Source: Porites lobata | Lineage: Eukaryota > Cnidaria > Anthozoa > Scleractinia > Poritidae | DNA: 64,000 nucleotides | Assembly (NCBI GenBank): GCA_942486035.1 | Contig: CALNXK010000178.1 | Coordinates: 645,001-709,000, forward strand | Direction: 5' to 3' | Shown: positions 11,832 through 21,821 of the stretch, piece after piece | Layout: every line of letters begins with the position of its first letter | Position numbering within the stretch: position 1 is the first letter of the stretch | Notes under the pieces: model-generated | Database searches by the model: none | The model's input: the letters and a program-made list of their open reading frames with translations, nothing else | Told to the model about the DNA's origin: nothing | Program-made: the position numbers and the translations under genes

Positions 11832-12149
11832 AATTATAAAAATGAGAACGAGATATTTATTGACGCGTTCCACTCAGTGGTTTCGTATGCTAATTCACGC
11901 GCGCTTCAAAAATTTGCAAGTAAACTCGCTGTGTCAGCTAAAATAATGTTGCTCCTATGTCTTAGAAAGAAAAAAGAAAGACCTGAAAGAGAAAGAGAGA
12001 ATCGAACCCGTAAGCTTAAACGTATTGAAATTTACCTGTCGTCAGTACTAATGCTTCACGCTTTGCGCTCACGCACGTTCCCGACGAAAAAAAAAATAAA
12101 AAATAAAAAGTCTTTATCAGTATTGGGCATTGACTTTTAATCATGTGGT
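11832..12149. other. Polinton spacer, conserved with 51900-52180
   Basis: This non-coding stretch resumes the left Polinton after BEL. It matches the right copy in patches: the CAGTGGTTT...TATGCTAATTCA block, the hairpin-forming GTCTTAG...AAGACCT and a GAATCGAACCCG block like a tRNA T arm. It has no convincing gene. The conservation suggests a regulatory or RNA role downstream of the RNase-like gene. Confidence 0.5.
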
Positions 12150-12206
12150 GGTTCTTAAAAGAACCGTTTCGTCAAAAGACGATTAGTAGAAATTGTTTTT
12201 TCTACT
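12150..12206. other. Triple-hairpin block, left copy
   Basis: Three short hairpins follow each other: GGTTCTT/AAGAACC (12150-12165), CGTC/GACG (12170-12181) and AGTAGAAA/TTTCTACT (12185-12206). In the right copy (52180-52236) two stems keep pairing through paired changes: CGTC/GACG becomes TGTC/GACA, and the third stem changes an A-T pair to G-C. The block lies just beyond the stop of the minus-strand RNase-like gene, so it may be a 3' UTR structure. Confidence 0.55.
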
Positions 12207-12218
12207 TAAAAATTCAGA

Positions 12219-12507
12219 TTAGAATCCCCAGGTAAACGGGTAGGCAGTCATTATTTGCCATTTCTCGTCTGGTACTTTCTCAGAGTAATACACTGCAATG
12301 TGAAATGCAGGAAAGCCTTCTGGATCAACATCAATTTGCTCGTTGACTTTAAACATGTACAAATAAAAATGGCCGTGTGATTCTTTCCATCCTTGTTCTA
12401 AAAGAACCACGTCCTCGTTGTCCTGTTCCCACGTGAGTTCCGATAAATTCTTTAACATGTCGACTAAATTAAATCGTAACCAAAACTTAGAGGTTTCAAC
12501 ATGTTCT
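12219..12507 (-). pseudogene. RNase-like (HxxxRH...TAYP) gene, C-terminal part, left copy
   Basis: This encodes the last ~95 residues of a protein found complete at 52213-52617. The N-terminal part, including its HxxxRH motif, lies at 21422-21509, because the Gypsy element split the gene (duplication GTTCT). The visible part has conserved blocks ELTWE, DPEGFPA, YYSEKVP and ends TAYPF. The HxxxRH plus [ST]AYP layout resembles small BECR-fold (barnase/EndoU/colicin/RelE-like) RNase families, but this is a weak pattern match. The gene is disrupted here and cannot make a complete product. A tandem-duplicate copy is at 17150-17438. Confidence 0.6.
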
Positions 12508-12661
12508 TGTCATATCCCATGAATCCTTATGTGCTTCGTACATGCGCAGTAGGTTCTTCTTGCCATGTGCTTACAGACTTGAAGTAAAATATTGTTGAGT
12601 TCTCAGCGTTCATTATACAATTTCCTGCTATATTACAAACTACAAATTCGGGTACATTACA
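12508..12661 (+). repeat. Gypsy LTR (first copy)
   Basis: This ~154-bp repeat starts TGTCATATCCCATG and ends GGGTACATTACA. It is preceded by the target duplication GTTCT (12503-12507) and followed by a primer-binding-like AACTGGCGGCGAGG. Matching LTRs are at 17439-17593 and 21267-21421. Confidence 0.92.
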
Positions 12662-12697
12662 AACTGGCGGCGAGGATGAAGACTTAAGGTGCCAGCA

Positions 12698-13063
12698 ATG
12701 ACTACACAGCAATTTGGCACTTTGGAACCGTTCGATGGAGCTGACTTTACGGATTACAGTGAACGCTTGAATGCCTATTTCATCGCACATAACATCGGTC
12801 AAGTTGCAGCAGACGCCAGCGAAGCAGCTAAACGAGAGGCAGACAAGAAAAAGGTCGCCGTTACAATTTCCTTGATCGGTAAAACCGCTTACAGTACGCT
12901 CAAAGATCTCTGTCTTCCTGATTTACCCGCTGATAAAACTTACGATCAGCTTACACAAATTCTGAAAGACTACTACAAACCTAAAAAACCAACAAACCAA
13001 CATCAGGAACATGTACTAAGGAGGAGCACGAGAATCCAGTCCCTTCTTGTACAGTTTATATGA
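12698..13063 (+). CDS. gag: Gypsy Gag, short (internally deleted), first copy
   Basis: The 121-residue product starts MTTQQFGTLEPFDGADF, the typical N-terminus of invertebrate Gypsy Gag. The capsid core (LTQILKDYYKPKKP) is reached quickly, then the frame stops just ahead of protease without any zinc knuckle. Gag in this family is usually several hundred residues, so an internal deletion is inferred. Both copies of the block share it, so it predates the duplication. Confidence 0.7.
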   Translation: MTTQQFGTLEPFDGADFTDYSERLNAYFIAHNIGQVAADASEAAKREADKKKVAVTISLIGKTAYSTLKDLCLPDLPADKTYDQLTQILKDYYKPKKPTNQHQEHVLRRSTRIQSLLVQFI

Positions 13064-15137
13064 AAAGTGTGAAATCGTCTGAAAATTCATCATTTACACC
13101 GCCCTTATACAAACTTACCGTTACCATTGAAGACCAGGAAGTCCCTATGGAAGTTGATACGGGCAGTTCTGTGACATTGTTGAGTTCTGCTGATTTTACC
13201 AAAACCGAGGACAAGTAACTACACTCAAACCCCCTACAGTGCTTTTGAAAAGCTATACTGGGGACCTTATGCAGTGTATAGGTGAGAAGGAAATGGATGT
13301 CAAAGTTGGAGACCAGGAGGGTACCCTGTTAATTCGTGTAGTTCAGGGACCATCACTACTGGGGCGGGACATGATGTCCAAGTTTACATTACCTTGGCAG
13401 AACATTTTTAGTACGATTTCAACTGCAGCTGAGGATACAGTTCAGCAGTACTCTGATTTGTTTGACACTAGTTCAGTGGGAAAACTTAAAGGAATCCAAG
13501 TGTCATTGCGTGTAAGTGATGAAAGCCCTGTGTTTACCAAAGCACGAGTAGTACCATTTGCAATTCGGTCTAAGTACGAAAAGGCCTTGGAGAAATTGGT
13601 GGCAGAGGATATCATCGAGAAAGTAGAGCATTCCGAGTGGGCATCACCAACAGTCCCTATTGTTAAAGCAAAAGGTTACCTGAGAATTTGTGGGGACTAC
13701 TCTGTCACCATCAACAAATTTTCAGTCTTAGAACAATACCCCATACCAACTCTGGAGGAACTACTGAGTACATTATCTGGGGGAAAAAAATTCACTACGA
13801 TTGACCTTTCTCAAGCTTACCATCAACTAGAGCTTACGCCAGAAAGCAGAAAATACACCACAATTAACACTCATTTGGGCTTATACCAATACAAGCGCCT
13901 GACTTTTGGAGTGAGTAGTGCTGTGTCAATCTTCCAACGCACTATAGAAAATGTCCTTAAGGACCTTCCAGGCTGCTGTGTCCGTATTGATGACATCCTT
14001 ATTTCCGGAGAAACAGATGAAGTCCATCTGGAAAACCTTCATCGAGTAGTAACTCGATTACAGGACTGCGGTCTTAAGCTTGACCCTGATAAATTCTTTT
14101 TCATGCTGGATAAAGTAGAGTATCTTGGTACTACCATTTCTGCTGCGGGGATTTCACCGACTGCAGAGAAAGTGCAAGCAATCAAGGATGCAGCACCTCC
14201 AACAAATGTTTCTGAATTACAGTCATTCCTTGGATCAGCCAATTTTCTACGTAAATTTGTGCCGGATTTTGCAAAGTTGGCTTCACCTTTGTACAGATTA
14301 CTTCGCAAGGAGGTATCATGGAGATGGTCAAAACTGGAACAGGACTCTTTTGATAACATCAAGGCTGCCCTGTGCTCCGATTCGGTTTTACGTCACTACG
14401 ATCCTATGGCTGAATTAGTTCTACAGTGTGATGCTTCTTCAGTGGGTGTGGGAGCTGCATTACTGCAACCTGGACCTGATGGTGCATTACAACCTGTTGC
14501 CTATGCATCGAGGATACTGAACAATGCAGAACAAAATTACTTCCAAATTGAACGTGAGTCATTAGCAATTATTTTTGGCGTGACCAAATATCGCCAGTAC
14601 CTGTTAGGTAGACACTTCAAACTCCTAACAGATCATAAACCTTTGATTACTTTACTTGGGGAACACAAGCCCGTACCCCTGTTGCCAGCAGCAAGGATCA
14701 AAAGATGGGCATTAGTTTTAGCTGCTTATGACTATACAATTGAATTCATAAGCGGCAAAGACAATGTGTTTGCAGATTTTTTGTCTAGGAAGCCTATTGA
14801 ATACAAGCAGTCTGCTGCAGAACAGGTAACCGTAAATGTGATGTTTATCGAAGAAGACCAGTTTTTAAATGCATCCGTGGTTGCTATGGAAACCATGAGA
14901 GACCCAGTTCTTGGAAAGGTGTTACAGTTTACTCAGCAGGGTTGGCCGAATAATCTGGAACCAGTGTTCCAACCTTACTACAGCAAAAGACTTGAACTCT
15001 CTCATGAAGATGGTATCCTCCTGTGGAACTCACGAGTTGTTGTACCAGAGTCGTTACAGGCTCTCTTATTGGCCGATTTGCATGCAGAACACCTGGGTAT
15101 GGACAAAATGAAACAATTAGCTCGAAAATACTTTTAG
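13062..15137 (+). pseudogene. pol: Gypsy Pol, truncated at duplication junction
   Basis: The aspartic protease has the DTGSSVTLL motif (about 13157). A missing base near 13206 (ACCGAGG against ACCGGAGG in the second copy) shifts the frame. The following 632-codon frame holds reverse transcriptase (TTIDLSQAYHQLEL; catalytic IDDILISG near 13985), RNase H (LQCDASSVGVGAALLQ) and the start of integrase (HAEHLGMDKMKQL). It ends artificially at the switch to BEL sequence at 15135. Confidence 0.9.
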
Positions 15138-16764
15138 TGAAACAACTCCGCCTGTTCCTCGATGCTGACGGCTTCCTTCGTTTCGGGGGGAGGATCCATA
15201 ATGCTCAGCTTGCAGAGTCAGCAAAGTTTCCCTACCTGCTTCCACCCAACCATCCCTTCACAGCACTGGTTGTCTACGAAGTCCATAAAAAGCAACTTCA
15301 CTCTGGTGTCAACGTGGTAGTGACCATGCTTCGCCAAACATTCTGGATAACTTCAATTCGGCAGTATGTGAGGAAACTTCTTCGTCGATGTGTGACCTGC
15401 GGAAGGTGCAAGGAACGGCCTTCAGAGCTCCAGATCCCGCACCCTTACCTAAGTTAAGAGTCCAGGAAGCAAAACAATTTTCAGTAACTGGAGTTGACTT
15501 TACTGGACCCCTCTATGCGATCAGAAAAGGGTACCACCAAGAGCTACATTTGTCTGTTTACGTGCGCTGTAACAAGAGCGGTACATCTGGAAGTTGTCAG
15601 TGACCTCTCAGCGCAAAGTTTCCTGCAAGCCTTCCGACGATTCTCAAGTCGCAGATCTGTGCCACATCACATGATATCAGATAATGCCTCCACGTTCCTT
15701 GCGGCCTCAGATACCCTCAGTGACCTATTCAAATCTCCTTCACTAAAGGAACAGTTCAGCCGACAAGGCGTTGAGTGGAAATTTATCCCAAACGCTCCCA
15801 TGGTAATGGAGGCTTTTGGGAACGAATCATTGGACTAACGAAACGAGCCATTAAGAAGACGCTTGGCAAGGCATCTATCACCTTAACAGAGCTCCAAACA
15901 CTCGCCACTGAAGTAGAAGCTGTCCTGAATGATCGCCCTATCACTTATGTTTCAAGTGATTGTACAGACGAAGAGCCATTAACACCTTCTCATCTCTTAA
16001 ACGGGAGGAGAATCTCTTCCCTGCCTTATCCCATTGCTGATGATGATCCATCTGACCCGGACTATGGAGGTGCATCTGACAAGAGGCAGCGTGTGACAGC
16101 ACAAGCCCATATCCTTGAATGTTTCTGGAACCGATGGAACACGAATACCTGACCTCACTTGGCGAATTCCACAGAGCATCCGGTACCAACAAGCAATCAA
16201 TCAAGACGGAGATGTTGTACTAGTCTATGACGAAGGTCCCAGATCATCATGGAAGCTAGCAGTTATAGAAGACCTGATTAGAGGAGGTGATGGCTTTGTA
16301 AGGGCAGCACACATTCGCACAAGTACTGGATATACCAACCGTCCTGTCTCCAAACTGTATCCTCTTGAAGTTACTGCGAGTCCCTCTTCCTCTAGGATTG
16401 CATCGCGAAACTCTCCTGAGCAACAATCTACCGTAGTCACATCAACTAGACCGAGACGAGCTGCGGCTACTGACGCCATGGGGAGAATTTCAGAATGGAC
16501 AAGATGCATCCACGCCCCCCCGGAGGATGTCGAGTAGACTGAACTTGCTATTTGAACCTTGTTATTGTTTAACTCAGCATGTTATGCGGTCATGTCATAA
16601 ATGTATGCGCACGCGCAAGTCACATGGAAAGTACTGTATGATCAGATCGTCATTTTGAAATATAGCTGTGTTTGGTTATCGAGATTCTGTTCCTTGTCTG
16701 TTCGTTTGTCTTCGTTCACCGTTCCCCTAAATTATCAGACTGTTATCTAAAGACCCACACGACA
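15135..16764 (+). pseudogene. pol: BEL pol 3' third and 3' LTR (duplicated copy)
   Basis: This repeats 10197-11831: integrase zinc domain, rve core, DUF5641 and LTR (16528-16764). Unlike the first unit, which is open here, this copy is shifted at about five places (near 15400, 15517, 15790, 16137 and 16207), each a loss or gain of one or two bases. It cannot encode a working integrase as written. Confidence 0.9.
16528..16764 (+). repeat. BEL 3' LTR (duplicated copy)
   Basis: It is 237 bp, starts TGTCGAGTAG and ends CACACGACA. It is the duplicate of 11595-11831. Confidence 0.93.
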
Positions 16765-17149
16765 AATTATAAAAATGAGAACGAGATATTTATTGACGCG
16801 TTCCACTCAGTGGTTTCGTATGCTAATTCACGCGCTTCAAAAATTTGCAAGTAAACTCGCTGTGTCAGCTAAAATAATGTTGCTCCTATGTCTTAGAAAG
16901 AAAAAAGAAAGACCTGAAAGAGAAAGAGAGAATCGAACCCGTAAGCTTAAACGTATTGAAATTTACCTGTCGTCAGTACTAATGCTTCACGCTTTGCGCT
17001 ACGCACGTTCCCGACGAAAGAAAAATAAAAAATAAAAAAGTCTTTCTCAGTATTGGGCATTGACTTTTAATCATGTGGTGGTTCTTAAAAGAACCGTTTC
17101 GTCAAAAGACAATTAGTAGAAATTGTTTTTTTCTACTTAAAAATTCAGA

Positions 17150-17438
17150 TTAGAATCCCCAGGTAAACGGGTAGGCAGTTATTATTTGCCATTTCTCGCC
17201 TGGTACTTTCTCAGAGTAACACACTGCAATGTGAAATGCAGGAAAGCCTTCTGGATCAACATCAATTTGCTCGTTGACTTTAAACATGTACAAATAAAAA
17301 TGGCCGTGTGATTCTTTCCATCCTTGTTCTAAAAGAACCACGTCCTCGTTGTCCTGTTCCCACGTGAGTTCCGATAAATTCTTTAACATGTCGACTAAAT
17401 TAAATCGTAACCAAAACTTAGAGGTTTCAACATGTTCT
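17150..17438 (-). pseudogene. RNase-like gene C-terminal part (duplicated copy)
   Basis: This duplicates 12219-12507, with a few substitutions: this copy reads EKVPGEKW like the intact right-hand gene, where the first copy reads EKVPDEKW. The second unit is therefore closer to the ancestral state here. It is cut by the Gypsy LTR at 17439. Confidence 0.75.
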
Positions 17439-17593
17439 TGTCATATCCCATGAATCCTTATGTGCTTCGTACATGCGCAGTAGGTTCTTCTTGCCATGTG
17501 CTTACAGACTTGAAGTAAAATATTGTTGAGTTCTCAGCGTTCATTATACAATTTCCTGCTATATTACAAACTACAAATTCCGGGTACATTACA
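17439..17593 (+). repeat. Gypsy 5' LTR
   Basis: This 155-bp repeat starts TGTCATATCC and ends GTACATTACA, followed by AACTGGCGACGAGG as a primer-binding-like site. Confidence 0.93.
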
Positions 17594-17629
17594 AACTGGC
17601 GACGAGGATGAAGACTTAAGGTGCCAGCA

Positions 17630-17995
17630 ATGACTACACAGCAATTTGGCACTTTGGAACCGTTCGATGGAGCTGACTTTACGGATTACAGTGAACGCTT
17701 GAATGCCTATTTCATCGCACATAACATCGGTCAAGTTGCAGCAGACGCCAGCGAAGCAGCTAAACGAGAGGCAGACAAGAAAAAGGTCGCCGTTACAATT
17801 TCCTTGATCGGTAAAACCGCTTACAGTACGCTCAAAGATCTCTGTCTTCCTGATTTACCCGCTGATAAAACTTACGATCAGCTTACACAAATTCTGAAAG
17901 ACTACTACAAACCTAAAAAACCAACAAACCAACATCAGGAACATGTACTAAGGAGGAGCACGAGAATCCAGTCCCTTCTTGTACAGTTTATATGA
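17630..17995 (+). CDS. gag: Gypsy Gag, short, second copy
   Basis: It gives the same 121-residue product as 12698-13063. It ends four bases inside the next frame: its TGA overlaps the ATG that opens the protease frame (ATATGAAA), so translational coupling or a frameshift may once have joined Gag and Pol. The nucleocapsid part is missing. Confidence 0.7.
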   Translation: MTTQQFGTLEPFDGADFTDYSERLNAYFIAHNIGQVAADASEAAKREADKKKVAVTISLIGKTAYSTLKDLCLPDLPADKTYDQLTQILKDYYKPKKPTNQHQEHVLRRSTRIQSLLVQFI

Positions 17996-20900
17996 AAAGT
18001 GTGAAATCGTCTGAAAATTCATCATTTACACCGCCCTTATACAAACTTACCGTTACCATTGAAGACCAGGAAGTCCCTATGGAAGTTGATACGGGCAGTT
18101 CTGTGACATTGTTGAGTTCTGCTGATTTTACCAAAACCGGAGGACAAGTAACTACACTCAAACCCCCTACAGTGCTTTTGAAAAGCTATACTGGGGACCT
18201 TATGCAGTGTATAGGTGAGAAGGAAATGGATGTCAAAGTTGGAGACCAGGAGGGTACCCTGTTAATTCGTGTAGTTCAGGGACCATCACTACTGGGGCGG
18301 GACATGATGTCCAAGTTTACATTACCTTGGCAGAACATTTTTAGTACGATTTCAACTGCAGCTGAGGATACAGTTCAGCAGTACTCTGATTTGTTTGACA
18401 CTAGTTCAGTGGGAAAACTTAAAGGAATCCAAGTGTCATTGCGTGTAAGTGATGAAAGCCCTGTGTTTACCAAAGCACGAGTAGTACCATTTGCAATTCG
18501 GTCTAAGTACGAAAAGGCCTTGGAGAAATTGGTGGCAGAGGATATCATCGAGAAAGTAGAGCATTCCGAGTGGGCATCACCAACAGTCCCTATTGTTAAA
18601 GCAAAAGGTTACCTGAGAATTTGTGGGGACTACTCTGTCACCATCAACAAATTTTCAGTCTTAGAACAATACCCCATACCAACTCTGGAGGAACTACTGA
18701 GTACATTATCTGGGGAAAAAAATTCACTACGATTGACCTTTCTCAAGCTTACCATCAACTAGAGCTTACGCCAGAAAGCAGAAAATACACCACAATTAAC
18801 ACTCATTTGGGCTTATACCAATACAAGCGCCTGACTTTTGGAGTGAGTAGTGCTGTGTCAATCTTCCAACGCACTATAGAAAATGTCCTTAAGGACCTTC
18901 CAGGCTGCTGTGTCCGTATTGATGACATCCTTATTTCCGGAGAAACAGATGAAGTCCATCTGAAAACCTTCATCGAGTAGTAACTCGATTACAGGACTGC
19001 GGTCTTAAGCTTGACCCTGATAAATTCTTTTTCATGCTGGATAAAGTAGAGTATCTTGGTACTACCATTTCTGCTGCGGGGATTTCACCGACTGCAGAGA
19101 AAGTGCAAGCAATCAAGGATGCAGCACCTCCAACAAATGTTTCTGAATTACAGTCATTCCTTGGATCAGCCAATTTTCTACGTAAATTTGTGCCGGATTT
19201 TGCAAAGTTGGCTTCACCTTTGTACAGATTACTTCGCAAGGAGGTATCATGGAGATGGTCAAAACTGGAACAGGACTCTTTTGATAACATCAAGGCTGCC
19301 CTGTGCTCCGATTCGGTTTTACGTCACTACGATCCTATGGCTGAATTAGTTCTACAGTGTGATGCTTTTTCAGTGGGTGTGGGAGCTGCATTACTGCAAC
19401 CTGGACCTGATGGTGCATTACAACCTGTTGCCTATGCATCGAGGATACTGAACAATGCAGAACAAAATTACTCCCAAATTGAACGTGAGTCATTAGCAAT
19501 TATTTTTGGCGTGACCAAATATCGCCAGTACCTGTTAGGTAGACACTTCAAACTCCTAACAGATCATAAACCTTTGATTACTTTACTTGGGGAACACAAG
19601 CCCGTACCCCTGTTGCCAGCAGCAAGGATCAAAAGATGGGCATTAGTTTTAGCTGCTTATGACTATACGATTGAATTCATAAGCGGCAAAGACAATGTGT
19701 TTGCAGATTTTTTGTCTAGGAAGCCTATTGAATACAAGCAGTCTGCTGCAGAACAGGTAACCGTAAATGTGATGTTTATCGAAGAAGACCAGTTTTTAAA
19801 TGCATCCGTGGTTGCTATGGAAACCATGAGAGAACCAGTTCTTGGAAAGGTGTTACAGTTTACTCAGCAGGGTTGGCCCAATAATCTGGAACCAGTGTTC
19901 CAACCTTACTACAGCAAAAGACTTGAACTCTCTCATGAAGATGGTATCCTCCTGTGGAACTCGCGAGTTGTTGTACCAGAGTCGTTACAGGCTCTCTTAT
20001 TGGCCGATTTGCATGCAGAACACCTGGGTATGGACAAAATGAAACAATTAGCTCGAAAATACTTTTGGTGGCCTGGACTTGATAAGCAAATTGAGGAGAC
20101 AGTTAAATTATGTCCTGCTTGTCAAGAATCTGCTAAATTGCCAGCATCCGCCCCAATTGCTTCATGGTCCTGGCCAGGCGGACCATGGAAACGATTACAT
20201 GTAGATTTTGCTGGGCCTTATCTTGGCAAGATGTTTTTAGTCGTGGTGGATGCTTATTCCAAATTTTTGGAGATAGTACCCATGACTCATGCCACCAGCA
20301 CCAACACTATTACTGCTTTGAGACACATTTTTAGTTACTTTGGTTTACCAGAACATCTGGTAACGGACAGTGGGACTCAGTTTATGAGTGATGAATTCCA
20401 GAAATTTTTAAGAGAAAACGACATCCTTCATACTCTCACTGCTCCGGACATCCTGCTACAAATGGGTTAGCAGAACGCTATGTGGGTGAATTTAAGGATA
20501 AACTGGGCAAGGTTGGAGATACCGGCGAGTCTGTGCAGACAAAATTAGACAGGTTTTTGTTGACTTACAGGGCTACACCCACCACGTTAGGGAAATCACC
20601 CTCAGAATTACTTATGAACAGGCAGTCTAGAATTAGATTCAGTGCACTGAGAGCCAAGAGTTCTAAACAGGAAGTTAAGGTTTTTCAAGACAACCTTGAT
20701 AACAAACCCCAGTTTACACCAAACCAAGCAGTTTTTGTGCGTAATTTTGGCAAAGGAGTCAAATGGATTCCAGGAACCATTGTTGGAACAGTCAGTCCCC
20801 GGAATTTTGAGGTTTAGGTCGGAGACATTATCTGGAAACGACATCAAGAGCAATTACGTCCACGATTCATACCTTCCACACTAGGGTCAGAGTTAGTTCC

Positions 20901-21156
20901 TGCGCCCCAGCTACCTGAGCAAACTGAAGGGTTGACCCCAGTAGTGAGGGAATGGCCTGTTACAACACCAACTCTTTCACAGCCTGAAGAGTCTACGCCT
21001 GTACTTGACACTCCAGCCTTGGATAGCGTGGCTGATGCTTTTTCTTCACCACAGGACTCATCTGTGCGAGATTCAGAACTTCAAGCATCAGCACCTGAGC
21101 AACCAGAACGGAGATACCCTCTCAGAGAGCGTAAACCGCCTCAGAGGTTCTACTAG
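17992..21156 (+). pseudogene. pol: Gypsy Pol: protease, RT, RNase H, integrase
   Basis: Protease (DTGSSVTLL), RT (LSQAYHQLEL; IDDILISG), RNase H (LQCDAFSVGVGAALLQ), integrase HHCC (HAEHLGMDKMKQL; CPACQ) and rve core (VDFAGP, TDSGTQF) are all present. Frameshifts occur near 18717 (lost G in GGGGAAAAAAA), 18962 and 20450. An in-frame TAG at 20815-20817 interrupts the C-terminal integrase domain. The tail ends in the usual basic RYPLRERKPPQRFY motif. It is inactive as written, although the domains are little altered, consistent with a young element. Confidence 0.9.
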
Positions 21157-21266
21157 TCTTTAGCAAACTTAAGTGTTCGTGACTTTGGGACTTGTTCCTA
21201 TCAGTACATTACTTTGTATTATTAACAGGTTCAGTTTTTCTTTCCTTTGCTTTAAGAGGGGGCATT

Positions 21267-21421
21267 TGTCATATCCCATGAATCCTTATGTGCTTCGTAC
21301 ATGCGCAGTAGGTTCTTCTTGCCATGTGCTTACAGACTTGAAGTAAAATATTGTTGAGTTCTCAGCGTTCGTTATACAATTTCCTGCTATATTACAAACT
21401 ACAAATTCTGGGTACATTACA
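21267..21421 (+). repeat. Gypsy 3' LTR
   Basis: It differs from the 5' LTR at only about two or three positions (for example CGTTCGTTA against CGTTCATTA). It is followed by the target duplication GTTCT. Confidence 0.93.
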
Positions 21422-21509
21422 GTTCTTTTCTAGAAACATGTCTTTCGTTAATATGGTCTGCTTGTTCTTGCGTTAGAAAACTGCCCTCGGTTTCAAAAGG
21501 CGAAGCCAT
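21422..21509 (-). pseudogene. RNase-like gene, N-terminal part, left copy
   Basis: The ATG at 21509 opens about 29 codons matching the start of the right-hand gene (52617 downward), including the HxxxRH motif region. The remainder lies across the Gypsy insertion at 12219-12507. The sequence upstream of the ATG is also conserved between the two Polintons. Confidence 0.7.
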
Positions 21510-21821
21510 CGTTGAAAATAAAATTTTTTTCTGTTCCGTCTTAACAAAAAGAGTTCAACTTGAAAAAGAGCGAAAAAGTGTAATTGTTTTTGCCGCGAAC
21601 CGTTAAACTTAAAAGCGAAGCGAACTTTTTTAGCCGCAAAGGTTTAAAACTTGAAAGAACGGTGAAAAGTTAATTGGTTTTTGCCGCTCAACATTTGTTG
21701 TCACCGCACCAATGAGCGTGAATCGTGCATGAACAGCATAAAGGAAAGGTGAATTTGGGAAAGTCACTTCGCTCTGCTCATCACAGTGTCAAGATATCAG
21801 ATTGCGTTGCTGTTTTGGAAA
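21510..21821. other. Divergent promoter region between RNase-like and multi-exon genes
   Basis: This ~310-bp non-coding region is conserved with 52618-52913, including repeated TTTTTGCCGC words (for example near 21587 and 21680) and a TTAAAACTTGAAAGAACGG block. The two flanking genes point away from each other, so it probably holds both promoters. No canonical TATA box is seen. Confidence 0.5.

Larger units (their letters stand above)
12508..15135 (+). mobile_element. Ty3/Gypsy retrotransposon, 5' part (first copy of duplicated block)
   Basis: It carries the 5' LTR (12508-12661), gag, protease, RT, RNase H and the start of integrase. It stops abruptly at 15131-15136, where sequence switches to BEL pol. 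The same Gypsy continues past this point in the second copy (20062 onward). It is therefore not an independent insertion: it is one half of a tandem duplication. Identity to 17439-20066 is very high with a handful of substitutions and 1-bp indels. Confidence 0.9.
15136..20066 (+). repeat. Second unit of a ~4.93-kb tandem duplication (first unit 10197-15135)
   Basis: BEL pol from 10197 reappears at 15136 (offset 4939), followed by the BEL LTR, Polinton flank, triple hairpin, RNase-like fragment and Gypsy 5' half, ending where Gypsy continues uniquely at 20067. The junction shows only a few bases of microhomology (CTTTTAGTG against CTTTTGGTG). Differences between units are scattered substitutions plus many 1-2-bp indels, mostly in short runs. 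This could be a real tandem duplication or two alleles joined falsely in assembly. Confidence 0.92.
17439..21421 (+). mobile_element. Ty3/Gypsy LTR retrotransposon (complete, 3.98 kb)
   Basis: It has LTRs at 17439-17593 and 21267-21421 (~155 bp, very few differences), a short gag, pol in Gypsy order (PR-RT-RH-IN) and a polypurine tract (AAGAGGGGG) before the 3' LTR. Target duplication GTTCT is at 17434-17438 and 21422-21426. It inserted into the RNase-like gene of the left Polinton. At under 4 kb it is short, mainly because gag is deleted. Pol is broken in four places. Confidence 0.93.

Noticed and set aside
11985..12095. Possible second tRNA on the minus strand (GGGTTCGATTC box-B-like sequence, TAGCGCAAAGCG box-A-like sequence; also 52030-52110)
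   Set aside because: T and acceptor stems do not pair and the D loop would be three bases; no cloverleaf can be drawn in either copy.
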